Source: JANJUB01 sp031386985
GTDB taxonomy: Bacteria > Armatimonadota > Fimbriimonadia > Fimbriimonadales > Fimbriimonadaceae
DNA: 64,000 nt
Reading direction: 5' to 3'
Assembly: GCA_031386985.1 (NCBI GenBank)
Contig: JANNCV010000042.1
Location: 1 to 64,000, forward strand
Part shown: positions 24,077-32,108 of the stretch, one piece after another
Numbering within the stretch: position 1 is the first letter of the stretch
How the letters are laid out: the number at the start of each line of letters is the position of its first letter
Notes under the pieces: model-generated
What the model was told of the DNA's origin: nothing
What the model saw: only the letters and a program-made list of their open reading frames with translations
Databases searched by the model: none
Position numbers and translations under genes: made by a program

Positions 24077-25165
24077 ATGAAAACGCTCCTACTCCTCGCG
24101 GCGCTCATTCCAAACCTCGTTTTAGCGTGTATCAACGACCGCGATACGCTGGCCTTTGAGAAAAGAAATGTTGACGCCTTAAACCGCATTGAGAAGGAAA
24201 CTGACCCGAAAAAGAAGGCGGAGGCGATTCAGGAGTTGGTTCTACGTGCGATTGGCGGGCGATTCGAGCGATTTCCCGCGAAGTACTACGAGATGCGAAT
24301 CGAGCGGCTTTTGAAGAAAGGCTCGCTCACTCCCCCAGAATACGACGACCTCGCGGTGGCCTATGATCGAATCGGCAAGATTGATGACGCAATTAAGGTG
24401 ATTCTAAGCTCCAAGAGCCAAAGACTCGTTAAGGATCACCGCTACAGCTTCCACGCGAATTACGGGACGTTCCTGGTTCACCGTTGGATTGCCAACGGTC
24501 ACACCGATAAAGATATCAAAACCCTAGAAGAAAGCATCACCGAGATTAAGAAAGCCCTAGAAATCAATCCAAAGTCGCACTTTGGACGGGAAAACGTGCA
24601 ACTCGCGCTGGAAGAATCGTGGTTGCCGGAGAATCGCGACTCCAAATACTATCTGCAAACCCGCTTGAAGAGTGATGAACCCGTAGTCGGAGCAGCGGGA
24701 ATCATCATGATGGGCCTCGGATACGAGTTGCCCGATATCTATCATCTTCTGGCAACATCACACGTTCGCGGTCAAGCTTCCGATTCAAGAATGCAGGATT
24801 TCGCAACGAAGAGGCTCCGCGATCTGCAAGCTGCCGGCAAGGATTTCATTGTGCAACCGATTGGCTCACGCTCTGGCAGGCCCTACGTGACCGACGAAGG
24901 CTACGCCGATTTGATTGCGGATGGAGAGAAAGTTCATCAAGCTCGTACGGCCTACATGGCCCAACGCTTTGCGCGAGGCGAGCACCCTGACACTCATTCG
25001 GGTTTCTGGGCGAATTGGGTTGAACCAGATTATCCGACGCTCCATAGGATTGCCGACCCCATCCAAACTGCAATTACTTGGACTATCGGGATCGGCGGCT
25101 CCGCCCTCGGGTTGGCAATAGTATTGACGATTCGCAAGGTTGTTCGCCGAAAACGTGCCCTATAA
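24077..25165 (+). CDS. Exported TPR-like protein with a C-terminal membrane anchor
   Basis: The 362-residue product starts with a signal peptide (MKTLLLLAALIPNLVLAC, lipobox-like end LVLAC). Helical pairs of TPR type follow (YDDLAVAYDRIGKIDDAIKVIL, ESITEIKKALEINPKSHFGREN). It ends with a membrane helix (AITWTIGIGGSALGLAIVLTI) and a basic tail. This layout places the repeats outside the cytoplasm, tethered at the C-terminus. No enzyme motif is seen. The following small cysteine-motif gene starts 7 nt after its stop, but it has its own TATAAT box inside this gene's last codons. Confidence 0.72.
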   Translation: MKTLLLLAALIPNLVLACINDRDTLAFEKRNVDALNRIEKETDPKKKAEAIQELVLRAIGGRFERFPAKYYEMRIERLLKKGSLTPPEYDDLAVAYDRIGKIDDAIKVILSSKSQRLVKDHRYSFHANYGTFLVHRWIANGHTDKDIKTLEESITEIKKALEINPKSHFGRENVQLALEESWLPENRDSKYYLQTRLKSDEPVVGAAGIIMMGLGYELPDIYHLLATSHVRGQASDSRMQDFATKRLRDLQAAGKDFIVQPIGSRSGRPYVTDEGYADLIADGEKVHQARTAYMAQRFARGEHPDTHSGFWANWVEPDYPTLHRIADPIQTAITWTIGIGGSALGLAIVLTIRKVVRRKRAL

Positions 25166-25172
25166 TATAACC

Positions 25173-25694
25173 ATGGACAAACTTGATGCACTAGAAGTCA
25201 AGAAGAACTGCCCGGCGAGTTGGAGCCGCATGGAGGGGAGTGACACGGTGCGCCATTGCACCCACTGCAAGCACAACGTTTACAATCTGACGAACATGAC
25301 CCGGGTGGAGGCGATGGAACTTATCGAAACAACCGAAGGGCGGTTGTGCACCCGCTTCTATCGCCGAAAGGACGGCACGATCATCACGAAGGACTGTGGG
25401 TTTAAGGCATCTCCGTGGGTCTACACTTTGCGCGCGGTAACAGGTGCGGTCGGCCTCGCCGTCATTCTCGCTTTGTTTACGCCCGTTCACGCGGGTGCCG
25501 GTTCTTTCTCGCCAAAGTTTGAAAAGAAGCAGTTGCAATCCAAAATCAAACTCTATAATGACTTACTAAAAGAAGAGAAAGACCCCGAGGCGCGCCGAGA
25601 GTATCTTGAACTGCGGCGGAAGGTGTATGGGGAGATTGCGGCCCTGTACGAGCGCTACGCCGACGATCCGTCGCAGTTGGAAGACCGGTCCTAA
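25173..25694 (+). CDS. Small protein with a conserved Cys/His motif, a membrane helix and a coiled coil
   Basis: ATG at 25173 lies 6 nt after a perfect TATAAT (25161-25166), with no ribosome-binding site. The N-terminal 75 residues carry a spaced set NCPASWSRM, RHCTHCKHNVYNLTNMTR, RLCTRFYRRKDGT and TKDCG. This is a five-Cys/one-His pattern I have seen at the start of unrelated envelope proteins in several phyla, probably a metal- or cofactor-binding minidomain. A membrane helix follows (LRAVTGAVGLAVILALF), then a charged coiled coil (KLYNDLLKEEKDPEARREYLELRRK). The function is not known. Confidence 0.75.
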   Translation: MDKLDALEVKKNCPASWSRMEGSDTVRHCTHCKHNVYNLTNMTRVEAMELIETTEGRLCTRFYRRKDGTIITKDCGFKASPWVYTLRAVTGAVGLAVILALFTPVHAGAGSFSPKFEKKQLQSKIKLYNDLLKEEKDPEARREYLELRRKVYGEIAALYERYADDPSQLEDRS

Positions 25695-25757
25695 GTCTCG
25701 GCAAACAAGTCCCACCTCGGGGCCACTTCTCAACGGTATCCTTTGGGGATTATTGAA

Positions 25758-28559
25758 CTAACTCTTCGACTGGGCCGAGCGGAAGATTGCGTTGAAGAGG
25801 AGTTTGAAGGTTCCGTGGGATTGGCCTCGGAAGAGGATTTCGGGGCCGTAGAGCACAACCCTTCCCTTCCCGAGCGGCACATCGGCGACGCCGATGGTGT
25901 CCTTCAAAACCTCCTGCCCCCACGCCCACCCGGAGCGAAGGGGTTTGCCGGAATCGTAGAAACCGACGGTCTGAACCCCCTCTCCATCTCCCGATGGGGA
26001 GGGGGCAGGGGGTGGGGAAATCCGGAACGCCGGCGAGTTATCGTACATGACATCAACATAGTCGTCCATCCCCACAGTCAACGGCCCTTGGTTCAGTTTC
26101 ATCCTCAAAACCGACCCTGGGATGTAGAACTTGGTGTTTGGTAGGTTCCCGCCCTTCTCGTCAACCAAAGCGCTTTCCACCGGCAACTGAAGTTGGCGAG
26201 AGATGTTTAGGGCGCTGGAGCCGATGCAGAGCAAATGCCCACCCTTTTCGACAAACTCCTTGAGGCTAGCGATGGTTTTGGCAGTGATACTTCCGATTCT
26301 GCGGCGATACAAAAGGGGGACGGTTGGGTCATCGGCGAGGTTTTGACCACCGCCGCCTTGAACGGAGCCTCCAGTTTCTCCGCCTAGATCGGGCAAGATG
26401 CCCGAGGCACCCACGGGCGGGACGCCGGTGGCACGGGGGGCGGGAATCGCTCCATCGGGAAAAATGATGCAATCGTACTTCGCATTCAAGTTCCCCGCAT
26501 CAAGATCGGGCGGGAAAACAACGTCGAAGTCAAACGCGAACTGCTCTAGCACCCATCGGGTCCAGCCCGACTCCATGGAGCCACCGTAGCGATCCCAGAG
26601 TGCGACCCGGGGAGTCCTTTCAAGCTTCGCAGTGTTTCCTCCGGACAGTTTGGAGTAAACATTCCCAAACATCGCACCAACGCCTCTGACCCTTGCGGTG
26701 GTTACACCCTTGACGGCGTTCCGATAGTCCGAATCAAACACCTCCAGACCGGCTTCGGTCAAGTTAACTTCCAATCTGGCTTTGGCCGCGTTATTACGAA
26801 TTTGATAAGCCGCCAACTGCGTCCAAGGAATCGTGAACCCTGCATAATCGATGCCAGTCGGATTGGGTCCAGTGTCGAGCCACTCAACTTGTCCAACTGA
26901 CGTCAAGTCAAGATGGCCAGGAGCCGGATAAACTGGATCGGGCGTTACCAAATGCGCTTTGAAGATCTTAACTGTACTTATCTCCACCGGAACTAACACT
27001 CGTTCAAACTTCACCCCCATCTGAAAAGCCAGCGTGTAACCGGCATTATCATAGGGCGGAATCGGAGGGCCACCAGGATATTGAAAGTCATTCGGATGAT
27101 CTTGGGGCTCGAACATGTCCAGCACATGAGGGCGAAACGCTTGATCGCATCTGACAACGAATGAGCCTTTGGACCAAACTCCTTCCCTACCAGGAGATTT
27201 GGTATCTTCCGTCAGTCGCTCCACCTCCACTCCACACTGTATAAGTTTCTCGACAAACTTACAAGCCGTCGGAAAATCTGGCTGATCTGAAGGGATCACG
27301 TACATCCGCGCATCCCGGTTTTCGGGTTTTTTCATGCCCTCGGCCCCAAGCGCTATCCGTGATGGATAAGGCGTCCAGTTATTCTTCGAACCCAACTCAA
27401 TCTGGTTCTTCGCGGCGCGGTAAAAGTCAAACAACAGCTTCTCTCGGTTCCGAGAGGCGTAATCCAATATCGCGTAGTTCGCCGAAATCTCATATTCCAG
27501 CGAATCTCGTAAATGCCACATCCGCCCCGCCTCAACTGGGAATGGCACATCGGTCGAAGGGATCTGGAAGCGAGGCACGAAAGGTAGTGGCCCCGGATTG
27601 GGAGAGCCGTACGTCTCGGTCAGAATCCCAATCATGTTGTGGAAGTAAGTGGTTGTTCGCAAGCCGCCGTTCCACCAGGTTGAATAAAGCGTCGAACCGC
27701 GCATCGCCGTTCCCCGTTTCCCTTCGCTGATCATGCGTTGGTGCATGAAGGTGCCGAGCAGTTCCGTCCCGATTTCAGTCATCGGGTCCATATGGTAGTT
27801 AAAGGGGTTTCGGAACGGCGGGCAGAACATGATCGTTCCAGCGGGCGCGCTCTGGTGGTGATTGTAAACGATCTGGGGATACCACGTCGAATACAGAATC
27901 CGGTTCATGTTCTTGGTTTCCGCCATGTTGTTGGCGTAGAAATCGCGGTTGTTATCGTGCCCGCAATACTTCTGATACAGCACCGGCAAACCCGCCAGAG
28001 ACCGCTCTGAGGGAACCGGCTTGCGCATATACCAATCCGCCACTAAGTCCATTCCATCCGGGTTCGCATGTACAAGCAGGATCACACAATCCTTGAGATA
28101 CCGCTTAACCGAAGGATCATTCGAGCTCGTTAGGCGATAGGCAGTTTCGATTAGCTGCTGAGCTACCAACGATTCGCTCGCGTGCAATCCGCCGTCAATC
28201 CAAACCACGGCCTTTTGCTTCTTGGCATAGTTCAGGGCATCGGCGTCATCTTTGAAACCCCGCCCCCGGGCCAAGCGCTCGCTTGCTTTTCGATAGCTCT
28301 GCAAGTTGCGCCGATTTCCCGGATCGGTCACGATCGCCATAAGCTGGTCCCGTCCATCTTCGGTTTTGCCGATACTCTCTAGGCTCAACCGATCTGACTT
28401 TTTGTCAAGCTCCTGCATGTAGGCCGTGTATTGCTTATAGTTCGCGAGCCAATAATCTTCACAAACATCGTGCCCGAAAAACTCCTTCGGGGAAGGAACT
28501 TGGGCCAAACCGCTGCCAATCAGCGAAATGAGGGCAAAAACTGGAAATATGCGACGCAT
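25758..28559 (-). CDS. Secreted M14-family zinc carboxypeptidase-like protein
   Basis: The 933-residue protein opens with a signal peptide (MRRIFPVFALISLIGSGLAQ) and then an M14 domain. IDGGLHASES carries the HxxE zinc pair, VHANPDGMDL the Asn-Pro-Asp-Gly segment, NHHQSAPAG the third zinc ligand, and GILTETYGS the catalytic Glu. The C-terminal 450 residues are beta-rich and probably a binding or jelly-roll region. Two low-complexity inserts stand out. PRATGVPPVGASGILPDLGG and SPPPAPSPSGDGEG are each encoded by a palindromic DNA repeat (26389-26434 and 25977-26004) carried in frame. The enzyme should trim C-terminal residues from peptides outside the cell. A TAAAAC box lies 5 nt before the start codon. 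Confidence 0.9.
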   Translation of the reverse strand: MRRIFPVFALISLIGSGLAQVPSPKEFFGHDVCEDYWLANYKQYTAYMQELDKKSDRLSLESIGKTEDGRDQLMAIVTDPGNRRNLQSYRKASERLARGRGFKDDADALNYAKKQKAVVWIDGGLHASESLVAQQLIETAYRLTSSNDPSVKRYLKDCVILLVHANPDGMDLVADWYMRKPVPSERSLAGLPVLYQKYCGHDNNRDFYANNMAETKNMNRILYSTWYPQIVYNHHQSAPAGTIMFCPPFRNPFNYHMDPMTEIGTELLGTFMHQRMISEGKRGTAMRGSTLYSTWWNGGLRTTTYFHNMIGILTETYGSPNPGPLPFVPRFQIPSTDVPFPVEAGRMWHLRDSLEYEISANYAILDYASRNREKLLFDFYRAAKNQIELGSKNNWTPYPSRIALGAEGMKKPENRDARMYVIPSDQPDFPTACKFVEKLIQCGVEVERLTEDTKSPGREGVWSKGSFVVRCDQAFRPHVLDMFEPQDHPNDFQYPGGPPIPPYDNAGYTLAFQMGVKFERVLVPVEISTVKIFKAHLVTPDPVYPAPGHLDLTSVGQVEWLDTGPNPTGIDYAGFTIPWTQLAAYQIRNNAAKARLEVNLTEAGLEVFDSDYRNAVKGVTTARVRGVGAMFGNVYSKLSGGNTAKLERTPRVALWDRYGGSMESGWTRWVLEQFAFDFDVVFPPDLDAGNLNAKYDCIIFPDGAIPAPRATGVPPVGASGILPDLGGETGGSVQGGGGQNLADDPTVPLLYRRRIGSITAKTIASLKEFVEKGGHLLCIGSSALNISRQLQLPVESALVDEKGGNLPNTKFYIPGSVLRMKLNQGPLTVGMDDYVDVMYDNSPAFRISPPPAPSPSGDGEGVQTVGFYDSGKPLRSGWAWGQEVLKDTIGVADVPLGKGRVVLYGPEILFRGQSHGTFKLLFNAIFRSAQSKS
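25977..26004. repeat. Intragenic 12-bp-stem palindromic repeat
   Basis: CCCCTCTCCATC (25977-25988) pairs with GATGGGGAGGGG (25993-26004) around a TCCC loop, with one G-T pair. It resembles the CCCCTCTCC...GGAGAGGGG palindromes that are dispersed between genes in many bacterial genomes. Here it lies inside the M14 gene and is translated as a Pro/Ser/Gly loop. Confidence 0.7.
26389..26434. repeat. Intragenic double-hairpin repeat (GGGCAnGATGCCC family)
   Basis: TCGGGCA/TGCCCGA around AGA (26389-26405) is followed by CCACGGGCG/CGCCGGTGG around GGA with one mismatch (26411-26431). The first hairpin has the same core as the repeats at 6394 and 63981. Its in-frame translation gives the ATGVPPVGASGILP insert of the M14 protein. 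Confidence 0.75.
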
Positions 28560-28606
28560 GATGCGTTTTACCCAGACTTTTGCCCGCCGTTGTTCGACCT
28601 TATCCT

Positions 28607-29449
28607 ATGCGAATCATTAATTCAATTGTCATCATCGCACTTCTTGGGGTCATAGGATGCTCGTCCAGCCCTTCAGTTTCACAAGCAGCCAAGCCAAAAG
28701 AGGCAGACATTACGGGCAAATGGTCGGGCAAACTTGAAGTTCCCAAAACCGCTACTGATGACCCAGCCGCCAAACTCGCGGAGAGCATGGTTGATATGTT
28801 TGGAGAGTTCGTTCTCGAGTTCAAGGCGGGGGATCGCTACACCCTAACCGTTATGGGAATGCCCACAGAAGGGGCTTATGTGCGCGCCGGCAGCAACCTC
28901 ACGCTAAACCCTGAAAAGATCATGGGAATGACCGTTGAAGAGGCCAAGAAGGAAGCAGCGAAGGCCGGTCGGACTTCAAGCCAAGATCCCGGCGCACCCA
29001 TAAAGGGCTCGTTTAGCGCCGATGCCACGACGCTAACCCTCGACGATAACTCTGGCTCTAAAGGTAGCTTAGTTTTTCATCGCAAGGTCGAAAAGCCCAA
29101 AGTTGTGGGGGCTGCAACCGCAACAAGCGAAGAAGCAAACCTGGTTGGCTCTTACACGGGTGTGACTGATCCTTCAAAAGCCAAGCCAGATGAACTGCAG
29201 ATGCTCAAAGCGATGGATGGAAATCTCAAACTCGTTCTCGATAAAGACAACACCTTCGTGCTCAACATGATGATGGAGGGAAAAGGAAAGTGGTCGGTTA
29301 AGGGCGATATCCTTTCCCTGAAAGCAACCGAGATGTCGGGGGTCAAAGCTTCGCCCGAGGACAAGCCGCTTACCTTTAAGATAAAAGGTACGAAGCTAGT
29401 TCCCATAGATGGCGGAAAAGAAGCTCCTTTCTCGTTCAACAAAGATTAG
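28607..29449 (+). CDS. Lipoprotein of unknown function, member 1 of a tandem family
   Basis: ATG at 28607 gives a lipoprotein signal (IVIIALLGVIGCSSSP). The mature part is two copies of a lipocalin-like beta module. The first is ITGKWSGKLE...YTLTVMG..EGAYVRAGSNLTLNPEKIMGMT...SFSADATTLTLDD. The second is LVGSYTGVTDPSKAKPDELQMLK...LKLVLDKDNTFVLNMM.EGKWSV. The two following genes share this plan. No family name is known to me. The pattern (gain-of-term score-like beta strands around W and G residues) suggests ligand binding or envelope stress sensing, not catalysis. Confidence 0.75.
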   Translation: MRIINSIVIIALLGVIGCSSSPSVSQAAKPKEADITGKWSGKLEVPKTATDDPAAKLAESMVDMFGEFVLEFKAGDRYTLTVMGMPTEGAYVRAGSNLTLNPEKIMGMTVEEAKKEAAKAGRTSSQDPGAPIKGSFSADATTLTLDDNSGSKGSLVFHRKVEKPKVVGAATATSEEANLVGSYTGVTDPSKAKPDELQMLKAMDGNLKLVLDKDNTFVLNMMMEGKGKWSVKGDILSLKATEMSGVKASPEDKPLTFKIKGTKLVPIDGGKEAPFSFNKD

Positions 29450-29498
29450 AGAGGATTGGGAGCCAGCTTTTTACTGTGCAAACCAACGATAATTAGGG

Positions 29499-30248
29499 AT
29501 GCGACTTTTTGCCATTGCGCTGGTAATTCTTTGTGTCGGGTGCGGCTCCAAAGGGGCCGCACCGAAACTTAGCGGGAGTTGGAAAGATGACCGGCTCAAT
29601 TCGCTGGTCATCACGAATGAGGATCACTATTTGCTGACGCTCGGCGGCGTGATCCCGATCGAGGGCAAAGTCACTATCGAGGGCCGGAACTTCACTCTAA
29701 CTCCCGAAACCGTGATGGGCCTGACCCGCGACGAGCAAACTAAGTTGGCGAAACCGGGCAAGGTTTTTGGGGGGAACAATTCGAATAAACCGGTTACTGG
29801 AACACTAAGCGAAGACGGCAAAACCCTCACGCTCGACTATTACGGAAAGAGCAAACTCACTCTAAAACCGTACACGGTGGCGCAAAAGAAAACTGGCCCC
29901 GATTCGGTGACAGAAGCCGAACGCAAGCTCGTGGGCGAATACATTGAGAAGATAGACTTGACGAAGGCAAAGCCGACCGAAAGAGAGCAACTCAAGAGGG
30001 TCTCCGAAATGCCAATGGCGACCAAATCAAAACTCAAATTGCTCGTGGACAATTCCTTTGAACTCACGATCGGTTTTCTGATCGAGGGTCGGTGGACAGT
30101 CCAGGAGGATAAGGTCATTTTGCAGATCAGCCGCGAAAGGGGCGAGGCTGTTGGAAAGCGCCAACCCTGGGCATTTTTGATAAAGGACGGAGTGCTGTGG
30201 AGTCTGGATGCCGGAAAGGTCAGCCCATATTCCTATGTTCGCCGCTAG
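29499..30248 (+). CDS. Lipoprotein of unknown function, member 2 of a tandem family
   Basis: The 249-residue lipoprotein (MRLFAIALVILCVGCGSKG, lipobox CVGC) shares the two-module plan of its neighbours. Its first half has LSGSWKDDRLNSLVITNEDHYLLTLGG and FTLTPETVMGLTRDEQTKLAKPG. Its second half has LVGEYIEKIDLTKAKPTEREQLK and SKLKLLVDNSFELTIGFLIEGRW. A GATAAT box lies 5 nt before the ATG, so this member has its own leaderless-type promoter although it is only 49 nt after the previous gene. Separate promoters within the cluster suggest independent control of similar proteins. Confidence 0.75.
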   Translation: MRLFAIALVILCVGCGSKGAAPKLSGSWKDDRLNSLVITNEDHYLLTLGGVIPIEGKVTIEGRNFTLTPETVMGLTRDEQTKLAKPGKVFGGNNSNKPVTGTLSEDGKTLTLDYYGKSKLTLKPYTVAQKKTGPDSVTEAERKLVGEYIEKIDLTKAKPTEREQLKRVSEMPMATKSKLKLLVDNSFELTIGFLIEGRWTVQEDKVILQISRERGEAVGKRQPWAFLIKDGVLWSLDAGKVSPYSYVRR

Positions 30249-30266
30249 GCTGGCTATAATTTGAGG

Positions 30267-31064
30267 ATGCGATTCTTTGTATACGCCGCCATTCTGCTTT
30301 GCGCTGGCTGTTCATCCTCATCAAAAGTTTCGCCTGCGGGTGATTGGAAGGGCTCGCTTGCTTTTGAATCCACCAAACTCAGCACGAATGATGAGGCGAT
30401 GTTGCGACTTCACAGTTTGGTCAATCTCTATATCAGCTCCGAGAATCGTTACTACTACTCGTTCGGCGGAGTTCTGGTCGAAGGTGACCTTACGGTAAAA
30501 GAAAACCAGCTCACGTTCACCCCGATCAAGGTGGGAAACATGCCGCCCGACGCGTTTGAAAAGAAGCGCGGCAAGGACCGCCAAAGAGTTGCTGGCGACC
30601 CTGGCGGGCCATCATCGGGGGAGTTAAGCTCAGATGGGAGTTCACTCACGATTTATGATGCAACGAAGTCCACCAAAGTGGTCTTCTCCCGGAAGAAAAC
30701 CGATTTTAACCGAACCGGGGAAAAAACGGTTTCCGGTGCTGAAGCAGGCCTCGTTGGCCCTTATCGAATGGGCATGGATGAAGCGAAGGCTAGCCCCGAC
30801 GAAATTGCTTCCGCGAGGGATTTACTTAAAACATCCAAGCTAAAGCTTGACCAAGACAACACATTCGTTATGTCCTCCACGGCAGGAGCAATTGAAGGCA
30901 CCTGGAGCCTCTCGGGAAGCACCCTTACAATGAAGGTAAAGCGCGCTAATGGATCGGCTGATGTTCCATTGCAGGTTCCAATTTTGCTATCCTTGAAGGA
31001 TGGCGAGCTGTTCCCGGAGGAAAAGGAAGCCAAGTCTTTCCATTTCAAATTCGTAAAAGAGTAA
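30267..31064 (+). CDS. Lipoprotein of unknown function, member 3 of a tandem family
   Basis: The start is ATG 30267, 6 nt after a perfect TATAAT (30255-30260). The signal peptide FFVYAAILLCAGCSSSSK has a clear lipobox. The same two-module beta architecture follows: LTVKENQLTFTPIKVGNMP, then SGELSSDGSSLTIYD, then LVGPYRMGMDEAKASPDEIASARD with TSKLKLDQDNTFVMS and GTWSLSGSTLTMKV. It is the third tandem paralogue. Sequence identity between members is low outside the recurring words, so the duplication is old. Confidence 0.75.
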   Translation: MRFFVYAAILLCAGCSSSSKVSPAGDWKGSLAFESTKLSTNDEAMLRLHSLVNLYISSENRYYYSFGGVLVEGDLTVKENQLTFTPIKVGNMPPDAFEKKRGKDRQRVAGDPGGPSSGELSSDGSSLTIYDATKSTKVVFSRKKTDFNRTGEKTVSGAEAGLVGPYRMGMDEAKASPDEIASARDLLKTSKLKLDQDNTFVMSSTAGAIEGTWSLSGSTLTMKVKRANGSADVPLQVPILLSLKDGELFPEEKEAKSFHFKFVKE

Positions 31065-31074
31065 GCTAACGAAA

Positions 31075-32064
31075 ATGCCCGAAACGGAAATGAAATGCCA
31101 GTTGGTGGAGGAGCTCAGCGCTTTTGTTGAGGCGGCAGCCGCGGTTGCATCCTCAACCAAGGCTGTAAATCCGGGGCATCGCCATGCTTTCCATTGGCCG
31201 CCCCCGTCGCCCAGCTATCGCTATCATTTGCCTCGCGATGCCTGGTCGGGTTCGGCAACTTTCACCGCTTACGGTGAGGAGTTTCAGGTTGAAGTCGCGG
31301 AGACACGCTATGGGGTTTTTGGGAGGTGCCATGCAACTTGGCACGAAGCTCGCGGGAAAGATCTGAGCGAAATGCTCAAGAATCTCAAAAACACGGCCGA
31401 ACCACTTTTTAAACGCCAGCTTACAATCGCTCAAACGCTGGGGAGACCCGATAAGTTCACCGGTTCACTTTGCCAGCTCGAGCCCCTTGACCTCGTCAAA
31501 CTCCTCTACTGCCCGGATCGAGATGTTGCTAATGATGCTCATATCGAGATTGAAACGCATGCGAGCTGGCACATTTTCGGCCCGGCCCTTATCTGGATCA
31601 TCCAGGATCGCAAGCATCCGCAGAGAAGATCAGCCCAGTGGTGCGTTCTTGATTTGTTTGAAGACCTGGCCAGTTTTTGCGACACTCCCGACCTGCGCGA
31701 CGACGCAGTGAGTGCTATTCACGATCTTATTTGGGACGCCGAGGACGACTACTGTCGAACGATTTTCAAGGCGGGCGTGGTTTTGGGCGGGCATGTGCCG
31801 ACCGAAATCGGGGGGCCGGTCTTACTGCAATGCCTTCACGCTCCCAGCAAAATCGGGCGGCGAAGCGCGATTCACGGGCTGTTTCATGTGGTGGAATGGG
31901 AAGCCACGATGCGCCCTCAGGTTGCTCAGGCTTTGGCTGAATGCGCTTCAATCGAAAGCGACCCGCTTCTCAAAGACTTTGCCGAACACATGGCGCGAGA
32001 TATCGCCGCCGGAAACTACGAGCATATCCAAGAGCCGACCTTTCCAGAAGAGTTAGTTCATTAG
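31075..32064 (+). CDS. HEAT-like helical protein of unknown function
   Basis: This is a 329-residue cytoplasmic protein. The first 110 residues form a mixed alpha/beta domain (YRYHLPRDAWSGSATFTAYGEEFQVEVAETRYGVFGRCHATWHEA). The rest is helical with HEAT-like pairs (RSAQWCVLDLFEDLASFC, DLRDDAVSAIHDLIWDAEDDY, GRRSAIHGLFHVVEWE). Several paired Cys and His residues lie in the helices. I do not recognise a family. It begins 10 nt after the lipoprotein stop. TAAGCT, which overlaps that stop, lies 7 nt before the ATG and would serve as a -10 box. Confidence 0.7.
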   Translation: MPETEMKCQLVEELSAFVEAAAAVASSTKAVNPGHRHAFHWPPPSPSYRYHLPRDAWSGSATFTAYGEEFQVEVAETRYGVFGRCHATWHEARGKDLSEMLKNLKNTAEPLFKRQLTIAQTLGRPDKFTGSLCQLEPLDLVKLLYCPDRDVANDAHIEIETHASWHIFGPALIWIIQDRKHPQRRSAQWCVLDLFEDLASFCDTPDLRDDAVSAIHDLIWDAEDDYCRTIFKAGVVLGGHVPTEIGGPVLLQCLHAPSKIGRRSAIHGLFHVVEWEATMRPQVAQALAECASIESDPLLKDFAEHMARDIAAGNYEHIQEPTFPEELVH

Positions 32065-32108
32065 GGCTTGTCGGATTGGATAGTGGCCCCAAAGGTAACA
32101 TCCACCTC

